Below are positions 7,657 to 12,930 of a DNA stretch of 12,930 nucleotides, piece by piece. This stretch comes from Sergeia podlipaevii. Taxonomy: Eukaryota; Euglenozoa; Kinetoplastea; Trypanosomatida; Trypanosomatidae. The notes beneath the pieces are model-generated. The model was not told the DNA's origin. It searched no databases and saw nothing but the letters and a program-made list of their open reading frames with translations. Numbering within the stretch: position 1 is the stretch's first letter; the number at the start of each line of letters is the position of its first letter. The stretch is taken from assembly GCA_030849805.1 (NCBI GenBank), contig JASANZ010001740.1, positions 1 through 12,930 of the forward strand, written 5' to 3'. Both the position numbers and the translations under genes were made by a program.

Positions 7657-8718
7657 TTATCCGCTATCGAGCACCTCGCGCATCACCGCCACAGCACGGT
7701 GCATACTCCAAAAAAGGGACTTTGCAGTATAATAAAAATGTATCTCATTCGAGCCGATCCTATCGGGGTCGATGTTCACAACATCCTGCATGATGCTCCC
7801 ATTATGCGGATACAGAAACAGTGCACGAGCCACATACGATCCCTCACCCTCAAAAGCCACACGCATCGACCTCGTCAAGCGCTGGCTTCGGTGAAAGAGT
7901 AGTGGATCCTGCGATTGCTTTTCCATCAGCCAGTCTTCTTCCGAGACGGTGCCATCGCTAGTGTCTTTATGATTATCTTGCCGCTGCTGCTGCTCCACAA
8001 CCCCAACTTCCTCTCGCGCGGCTTTCAAAGAGGCAAAAATACCCGGGACAGGTAATGGATAAGGGATGCGTTCAATCTCCGTGATAGGGAACTCACTCAT
8101 ACGCACCAGAGTCACGTATCCACGCGCAAAGTCAAACTCCGCTCTTCGATCAATCAATAACTCTTTAAGAAGAGACTCACAACTAGAGCAATCGTGCTCA
8201 GACACACTCAGCAGGACGACAGGGCGGGTACATAAAGAATGCGGGGCTTGCGCTTTCAAGCTGGCCATATCCATAGTTGCACACTTTGCCGCCGTAATTG
8301 CGCGCACCAGTTGGGGCCAAGAAAAAAGTTCCACATCATCGAGAAGAGCGTTGAGCGCGAGCAGTGTTATCACTGATAAAAGCGATGAGTTTTCGCCTTC
8401 TTCATCCTCCTCATCGTCGTCAAGCATGTGCAGGTAGGTGCCGTCATCCTCTGGGTTTGCACCGCCTTCATCGTTTTCGAGAGAATCAAAGTCGGAAACA
8501 GCATTCTCCAACACCAAGTCGGCTGCTTCCGGTGGCTCTTGCTCAGTCGTAGTAGCGGCGGTGACGTTCTTTAAATTCGGAGCAGCACTAGAGAAGGATG
8601 GTGTTGCAGCCGTCGTAAAAAGAAAAAAAAGCAGCAGAAACAGAAGGGTAGTGGTGCGAGTTCTGGAAGACATGATACAAGAACGCGCAACAGAAATGGG
8701 CATATTTTCTTTTCTCAT
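7657..8718 (-). CDS. ER/secreted thioredoxin-like protein, AGR2/TXNDC12-like
   Basis: The product is 353 residues from the ATG at 8718. A hydrophobic signal peptide begins just after M16 (about 23-38), so initiation at M16 (8673-8671) is also likely. An acidic stretch covers 98-109. From about 130 the order of elements resembles the ER thioredoxin-like AGR2/TXNDC12 group: a tryptophan helix (W134), the strand RPVVLLSV (165-172), an active-site-like CSSC (C177-C180), a strand YVTLVRM, then SYVARALFLYPHNG (294-307) and a C-terminal FYY...MHRAV helix. The position of the usual cis-proline (YVPR or YIPR) is alanine (A297). About 80 residues, low in complexity and charged, separate the third and fourth strands, where the family has about 20. 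No KDEL-like end is present (it ends DSG). NXS/T sites are at 51, 110 and 306. A redox or folding role is inferred; family assignment rests on remembered motifs. Confidence 0.75.
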   Translation of the reverse strand: MRKENMPISVARSCIMSSRTRTTTLLFLLLFFLFTTAATPSFSSAAPNLKNVTAATTTEQEPPEAADLVLENAVSDFDSLENDEGGANPEDDGTYLHMLDDDEEDEEGENSSLLSVITLLALNALLDDVELFSWPQLVRAITAAKCATMDMASLKAQAPHSLCTRPVVLLSVSEHDCSSCESLLKELLIDRRAEFDFARGYVTLVRMSEFPITEIERIPYPLPVPGIFASLKAAREEVGVVEQQQRQDNHKDTSDGTVSEEDWLMEKQSQDPLLFHRSQRLTRSMRVAFEGEGSYVARALFLYPHNGSIMQDVVNIDPDRIGSNEIHFYYTAKSLFWSMHRAVAVMREVLDSG

Positions 8719-8723
8719 ATCCT

Positions 8724-8873
8724 TTATGATGCACTCATACGCGTGGTGTTTCTTTTTTTTTTCTTCCTCAAAGTGTGTTTATTGTAACTGCAGCTCAAAC
8801 TTCATATATATATATATGAGGGATTGAGCGTGAGAAAGTGTGGATGTGTATGGATGCGTGTATGTCTTCACAT
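8724..8873 (-). promoter_or_regulatory. Three short upstream ORFs before the thioredoxin-like gene
   Basis: On the coding strand, downstream of either candidate acceptor, there is an ATG directly followed by TGA (8873), an 8-codon uORF (8805-8779, MKFELQLQ) and a 4-codon uORF (8738-8724, MSAS). All end before the main ATG at 8718. They could lower translation if both acceptors lie upstream of them. Confidence 0.45.
8804..8817. repeat. (AT)7 microsatellite
   Basis: Seven AT units in the presumed 5' UTR of the thioredoxin-like gene. Its edge supplies the ATG of the 8-codon uORF. Confidence 0.9.
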
Positions 8874-8879
8874 ACAAAA

Positions 8880-9002
8880 CTGTTTTAAAAAAAAAAAATT
8901 GGAGAACTCACACACGAATGCGCTATTCACGTAAGTTTCTTGTTGCTACAAAGCACAACAGAAAGAGGGAGAAAAACAACAAAGGAAGAGAAAGAGAAAG
9001 TA
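8880..9002 (-). promoter_or_regulatory. Candidate trans-splice acceptors for the thioredoxin-like gene
   Basis: A long CT-rich tract on the minus strand (plus 9000-8956) leads to GTAG with AG at 8948-8947, giving a 5' UTR of 228 nt to the first ATG. A second possibility is the U-run at 8897-8887 followed by CAG at 8881-8880. The first has the better pyrimidine tract. Confidence 0.5.
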
Positions 9003-9198
9003 TGTGTAGTATCAGCACAAGAAAAAAAAAAAGAGCTAATACCAAATGAGCATCGCCATAACGGCAAACAGTCTGAGGTCAACATATATGTAGTGGAGGA
9101 GAGATAAGAGAGCGTCATCCTTGTAAGTATTTATGTGTACATGTATATGTGCGTATGTGTTGTTGTTGCTTTTTCGCTTGTTGTTCATTCTGGTGGCA

Positions 9199-9223
9199 TG
9201 GGTAGTCCAATTAGAACTACCCA
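9199..9223. other. Hairpin-forming inverted repeat
   Basis: Perfect 8-bp arms, TGGGTAGT at 9199-9206 and ACTACCCA at 9216-9223, flank a 9-base loop. It sits in the least repetitive part of the long gap. It could be a structured element of a UTR. Confidence 0.6.
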
Positions 9224-9453
9224 AAGCAGCAAGTTCATAGTATTTAAATTCGTCAGTGACAAAAAAAAAAAGAGAAACAGAAGAAAAGGCTCTACACACA
9301 CACGCATGCACACACAATGTAGAGAAAAAATACAATAATAACAACAATAGTGACAGTAAACAAAAACGAAAGAAAAGCACAGATACAAAAAAAAACTCAG
9401 CAAAACAAAAGGCCAAAAAAGCGAATCGCTAACACATAAAATATATTCTATAG

Positions 9454-9478
9454 ATATATATATAGAGAGAGAGAGAGA
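9454..9478. repeat. Compound microsatellite (AT)n(GA)7
   Basis: A short AT run leads into seven GA units. On the coding strand it reads CT repeats followed by AT units and an AG, which could also act as a weak splice signal. Confidence 0.9.
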
Positions 9479-9517
9479 CGGGCCAAGTTAAAAGCATCCC
9501 CAAGAGCAAATTCATAT

Positions 9518-9521
<4 letters not shown>

Positions 9522-9550
<29 letters not shown>
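9522..9550. repeat. (AT)14 microsatellite
   Basis: About 29 bases of pure alternating AT, separated by one C from the perfect palindrome at 9552-9577. Confidence 0.95.
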
Positions 9551-9551
9551 C

Positions 9552-9577
9552 TTCTTTTTTATATATATAAAAAAGAA
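9552..9577. repeat. 26-bp perfect AT-rich palindrome
   Basis: TTCTTTTTT, an alternating AT core, then AAAAAAGAA: the sequence equals its own reverse complement over all 26 bases. It directly follows the long AT tract, so about 55 bases here can extrude or fold back. As RNA it is self-complementary and could form a hairpin. Confidence 0.9.
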
Positions 9578-9715
9578 ATCATGCTCCTCACTTTCTTCCA
9601 TTACTTTCTATACAAATATATCCATCTCTCCCTCAATAGGCACGCAGCGCCGACGTCCATGTGTGTATATTTAACAGATCATCCTCCAAGACAAAGAGCG
9701 GAGAGAGAGAAAAAA

Positions 9716-9738
9716 AAGGAAAGAAAAGAAAAGAAAAG
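9716..9738. repeat. (AAAAG)n-type purine repeat
   Basis: Several AAAAG units follow a GA-rich run. On the coding strand this is a strong pyrimidine tract in the middle of the long gap, with its first AG a short way downstream, but no credible ORF follows it. Confidence 0.75.
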
Positions 9739-9992
9739 GGCACAATGATCAAGTTCCCATCACACACACCCATAAAGCACTAAGCGGCGCATACACGGAG
9801 ACCAGTAACGCCCACCCACCCACAAACACCTCCAAGAACGTAAACAGACTTTAAACAGAAAAAAAAATGATTTAATATAAAGAGGTGTGCCACTCTGTTT
9901 CTATTCCTTCTCTCTCTCTATCTCTCTCTCTCTCTTTTGCTTTCTCCTTTAATCCTACCTACTCATTTTGTTGTTGCTAGTGCTGACGGTAG

Positions 9993-10012
9993 GTCAGTCA
10001 GTCAGTCAGTCA
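9993..10012. repeat. (GTCA)5 tetranucleotide repeat
   Basis: Five perfect GTCA units. It is the only pure tetranucleotide repeat of this length that I see in the window. Confidence 0.95.
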
Positions 10013-10366
10013 TGTCGCCTGGTATATACCACAGTAATATCCATCTTCGCAGCGCTTTCTGTTATTTATTTATTTTTATTTTTTTTTTAAAGGAATAACT
10101 GCACTAGCAAGCAAACAAAAATGGAAAAGGAGAACAGCAGAAGAAAAAAAAAAAAAAACGCACCATTCTAATTTTAAGTGTGTGTATAAATAAAGAAAAA
10201 GGGGGACAAAAAAATAAATAAACAAATACTAATTTTCATCGCCGCAACAACCAAAGAGCAAAAAAAAAAAAGTTCAAAATAATGAAAAAAAAAGAAAAAA
10301 AAAACAGAGGAGAGGAAGGATTGGAACGCAAGGAATGCCCACATAAAATCGCTTGCAGGCGATGCC

Positions 10367-10395
10367 TTAATAAAAAATAAAATAAAAATAAAAGA
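10367..10395 (-). promoter_or_regulatory. U-rich element in the kinase 3' UTR
   Basis: On the coding strand this is a run of UUUUA-type units ending in UUAUUAA, about 300 nt after the kinase stop. A close variant lies at 491-520, downstream of the serine-rich gene. U-rich 3' UTR elements often bind regulatory proteins in trypanosomatids. The match may also be only shared low complexity. Confidence 0.35.
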
Positions 10396-10435
10396 ACTGG
10401 GGAGCGTATATAGACAACAACTCAGAAACACGAGA

Positions 10436-10449
10436 ATATATATATATAT
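10436..10449. repeat. (AT)7 microsatellite
   Basis: Seven AT units in the presumed 3' UTR of the kinase gene, about 250 nt past its stop codon. Confidence 0.9.
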
Positions 10450-10697
10450 CTGCCTCCTCCCTCTAACAACTCACACACAAAAAAAAGAAGGAAAAAGGGC
10501 ATATTCTATTCAGTAAAAAAAGAAAAAAAGCAACAGCAGCAACTAGTCCACATCTTTAATAATCTTCTCCCCTCTCTCCCTCCTTTTTTTTTTGGTTGTT
10601 ATATTGTTGTTTGTTGTTGTGGATGCCGTTGCACACTTCCGCTTGATCGTCCCCTCCTCAACATAACCTTTTTTCTGTAAAGAAAAAAAAGTCGCGT

Positions 10698-12908
10698 TTA
10701 AATAACTTCGTTGACAATAAATGGGTGTTCAAGAAGTTCCTTGCTCGTCGGTCGCTTCTTGTGATCTAAAGTGAGGCACGCCTCTAGAAAAGATAGAAAC
10801 TGAGGATCCGTGTACCCCGCCTCTGCCATCTTCTCCCTCAGCACATCATAAGGCGACTCGAGAGGGCTCTCATGGTCATCCGTAGAAACATGAGATCCCT
10901 CGCTCTCCTTCCTCTCCGCCGTCTGCACGCTTGGAGAAGAGCCTGCTGCCGCTGCTGCATCCGCTGAACTACGAAGAGGAACTGGTGTATAGACGTAGTA
11001 CGGATCATCATCGGCCTCCTCGCCATCCTTGCCGCCGCCACGCTCATAGAGACAACCAAACTTATTGAAGAAGCTGGAGGTGTGGCGACCCTCCCACAGC
11101 ACTCCGCGAGGAAATGGGGTGCCACAGACGTGCACAATACGTGCGAGCATCTCTGGCACTGTTTCAGAAATAAAGAGCACATTACCTGTCGCGAGTTCAG
11201 CCAAGATGGCGCCAAGAGACCACACATCAATGCGGCCGTCGTAGTCACAACCGAGGATCACCTCTGGTGCACGGTAGCTACGGCTCTGAATGTACGAGCT
11301 CAAGTGGTCGCTAAGGTAGCAGCTACTGCCAAAGTCGATCACCTTGATGAGGCAACGGCGGTGAGAAACAAAGAGAATATTCTCCGGCTTCAAATCTGCG
11401 TGCATAAGGTTCAAGCTGTGCACGTACGCAAGTGCCTCGACAATCTGGCGAGCAATGCGGCGAATACGCGGGACGGTGAAGTACAGCTGGTCCTCTTCCT
11501 CGCGATTGTACTTGCTATACTCGTAGAGGTTCTCAGAGAGAAGCTCAGTCACCAGCATGGTGTGCTCCTTGTAGTAAAACGCGTCGATAAGACGGATCAC
11601 ATGGGCTTCATCAGGATCCTTGTATTTGTTCACTAGAGTCAGCAAGCGGATCTCATCTAGCGACTGATCAAAGAAGTCCTTCGTGTTGTTGATGATCTTC
11701 AAGCACACCGCAGCATACCCAGCCGGCTTGCGCGTCTTTGATGTCCTTTTCTTCTTCTTTTTTGAGGCCTCCACCTCCTCCTCCGCTAAAGACGTCGCAC
11801 CTCCGTCTGCATCGCCTGCATTACCATCACCGACCGACCCTGCTCTCCTGGCGCCATCCTCCTCGTCCTGTGCATCGTCGTTGTCGTCGTCGTTCTCCTC
11901 TTCGTCCACGCAGTCCACCTCCTCTTCCTCCTCATCGTCATAGTACGGCTGTTGCAAGTCATAGCACTTCACCGCACGACTAAACGTCGCCTTACCAAGG
12001 AGCTCTACAATCTGGTATCGCCCAGCCACAATTGTACCACGAACAATGGGGAAGTTACGCTCCTCCTCAAAGCCTGTCTTGAGAGGATCCATGATAACGC
12101 GAAGATTGAACGTTCCCATCGTCGCCGGGGCTCTGTTCTCCTTCACCAGGCGCTTGAACTCCCTTCGACGCTCCTCGCGAGTGCGGGCGGCGTCAAACAC
12201 CACACGGCGCTCCAGCTCCACAACAAATTCATAAGGGGACTTGGGCTCAAAGAGAACCCGCTCAGCAGCCGTCGTGGCCACCTCCTCGTACTCTCTCGTG
12301 TCAAACTGCGACTTGGAAATAAACGGAGGCTCACCATTTGCGAGTGCAGCAGCATTGCGAATGGAGTGGTGGAAGGAACGCTGCAGCTGCCTGGCCTGCG
12401 CTTCCGTGATGCCGCCGCCATACGGAAAAGCCGGCACACGCAGCACACGCACTGCCCTTGTCTTCTTACCGCTCTTGTCGCTGGAGCTATGTGATTTACT
12501 ACCACTACGGCTGCGCACCACGACAGACTCCACACGCTCCTCATCTTCGTCTTGCTCTTCCTCGTCGTCCTCCTCGCTTGCCGCTTGGCCATCAGGGTGT
12601 TGTCCAAGTGCCTCCGACGGCACCACGCGATCCAGCTTCTCTGGCTTCCATGTGTTGAGTCTCACCTCGTTAAACGCCTTGGGGTCGATTGATTTGAAAA
12701 ACATCTGCGTCATCACTCCTTCGAAAGTGTTACTGTTTCCGTCATCGTCTTCGTCTTCCTCTGCGCGGCTCTTCGACTGCCGACGATCCTCCACGTTCGG
12801 CGTTGCATCGAGCGAGGGAGTTGCCGCGAGGGCGGCGCCCCCTCCTGCGGTACCACGACGACTGCGCGCTCCCGCAGCTGCTGTCTCAGGGGTCTGCCGC
12901 TGCTGCAT
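10698..12908 (-). CDS. DYRK-family protein kinase, plant/protist-type
   Basis: The product is 736 residues from the ATG at 12908. The frame stays open, without another ATG, to the right edge, so the N-terminus may be longer. A basic and acidic low-complexity N-terminus (1-260) leads to NLRVIMDPLKTGFEEERNFPIV (268-289) and the kinase domain (298-730). Key residues are the loop LGKATFSRAV (304-313), K404 in VCLKII, E419 in DFFDQSLDEIRLL, HADLKPEN (503-510), DFG (525-527) and SSYIQSRSYRAPEV (537-550). The QSRSYRAPE and DFFDQSLDEI blocks resemble, from memory, the plant and algal DYRKP group more than animal DYRK1/2. An acidic insert of about 80 residues with a lysine run separates strands 2 and 3 (318-397), and a second insert covers about 623-685. 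DYRKs phosphorylate Ser/Thr and autophosphorylate the second activation-loop tyrosine, here Y539. The stop is TAA at 10698. Confidence 0.9.
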   Translation of the reverse strand: MQQRQTPETAAAGARSRRGTAGGGAALAATPSLDATPNVEDRRQSKSRAEEDEDDDGNSNTFEGVMTQMFFKSIDPKAFNEVRLNTWKPEKLDRVVPSEALGQHPDGQAASEEDDEEEQDEDEERVESVVVRSRSGSKSHSSSDKSGKKTRAVRVLRVPAFPYGGGITEAQARQLQRSFHHSIRNAAALANGEPPFISKSQFDTREYEEVATTAAERVLFEPKSPYEFVVELERRVVFDAARTREERRREFKRLVKENRAPATMGTFNLRVIMDPLKTGFEEERNFPIVRGTIVAGRYQIVELLGKATFSRAVKCYDLQQPYYDDEEEEEVDCVDEEENDDDNDDAQDEEDGARRAGSVGDGNAGDADGGATSLAEEEVEASKKKKKRTSKTRKPAGYAAVCLKIINNTKDFFDQSLDEIRLLTLVNKYKDPDEAHVIRLIDAFYYKEHTMLVTELLSENLYEYSKYNREEEDQLYFTVPRIRRIARQIVEALAYVHSLNLMHADLKPENILFVSHRRCLIKVIDFGSSCYLSDHLSSYIQSRSYRAPEVILGCDYDGRIDVWSLGAILAELATGNVLFISETVPEMLARIVHVCGTPFPRGVLWEGRHTSSFFNKFGCLYERGGGKDGEEADDDPYYVYTPVPLRSSADAAAAAGSSPSVQTAERKESEGSHVSTDDHESPLESPYDVLREKMAEAGYTDPQFLSFLEACLTLDHKKRPTSKELLEHPFIVNEVI

Positions 12909-12930
12909 GATGTACTGTGCGTTCAGATCT

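Larger units (their letters stand above)
8719..10697 (-). other. Long intergenic region between the kinase and the thioredoxin-like gene
   Basis: These 1979 bases are two to eight times longer than the other gaps. Minus-strand frames at 9416-9036 (TTG start) and 10431-10174 read homopolymer tracts and are not credible proteins. On the coding strand there are pyrimidine-rich tracts near 10321-10277, 9740-9700, 9478-9465 and 9000-8956, any of which could feed a splice acceptor. There are AT repeats, a (GTCA)5 run and a 26-bp palindrome. A less repetitive segment at about 9036-9260 contains a hairpin. No tRNA box B or C/D snoRNA boxes were found by eye. Confidence 0.65.

Noticed and set aside
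9036..9416. Minus-strand frame of 126 codons in the long gap
   Set aside because: It begins with TTG, not ATG, and its first half is a reading of pyrimidine tracts (Phe/Leu/Ser runs). No domain or membrane pattern beyond composition was seen.
10174..10431. Minus-strand frame of 85 codons, Phe-rich
   Set aside because: It translates homopolymer and U-rich 3' UTR sequence; the hydrophobicity comes from the TTT codons of these tracts.
11082..11636. Plus-strand frame of 184 codons
   Set aside because: Fully antisense to the kinase catalytic domain and without a recognisable domain; a shadow frame.
1..12930. tRNA, rRNA, C/D snoRNA, CRISPR array, transposon ends or phage genes
   Set aside because: No box B-like GGTTCGA motif, no paired C and D boxes at suitable spacing in the gaps, no spaced direct repeats, and no transposase or reverse transcriptase frame were found by eye.

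Overview
This window looks like nuclear chromosomal DNA of a trypanosomatid (kinetoplastid) protist. All five protein genes lie on the minus strand and none needs an intron. The upstream gaps carry long pyrimidine tracts on the coding strand followed by AG dinucleotides, the pattern of spliced-leader trans-splicing, and simple repeats fill the spaces between genes. This fits part of one polycistronic unit transcribed from high to low coordinates. Coding GC looks moderate (about half, by eye) and the gaps are AT-rich, unlike the GC-rich Leishmania style. The species cannot be named from this sequence.

In transcription order: (1) 12908-10698, a DYRK-family protein kinase with a plant/protist-type core, an acidic insert and an unusual activation loop; its frame stays open to the right edge, so the N-terminus may be incomplete. 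(2) A gap of about 2 kb (10697-8719) with no convincing gene, rich in homopolymers, (AT)n tracts and a 26-bp perfect palindrome. (3) 8718-7657, a secreted or ER-lumen thioredoxin-like protein that I place near the AGR2/TXNDC12 group, with a CSSC motif and a large insert. (4) 7411-6671, MPDU1, a PQ-loop membrane protein of dolichol-phosphate-mannose use, ending in a dilysine ER-retrieval motif. (5) 5732-825, a very long serine-rich protein of unknown function with a mitochondrial-type N-terminus. (6) 180-1, the first 60 codons of a kinesin motor gene that runs off the left edge.

Genes 3 and 4 are both secretory-pathway genes and are only 245 bp apart. Trypanosomatid units are not generally grouped by function, so this may be chance. 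No operon-like pathway, mobile element, tRNA, rRNA or CRISPR array was found.

No wholly new system is evident. The points most worth a second look are the divergent thioredoxin-like protein, the unlisted kinesin start, a (TA)n tract in the presumed 5' UTR of all four genes whose upstream region is visible, a possible internal trans-splice site inside the serine-rich gene that would remove its targeting sequence, and the changed motifs of the kinase.
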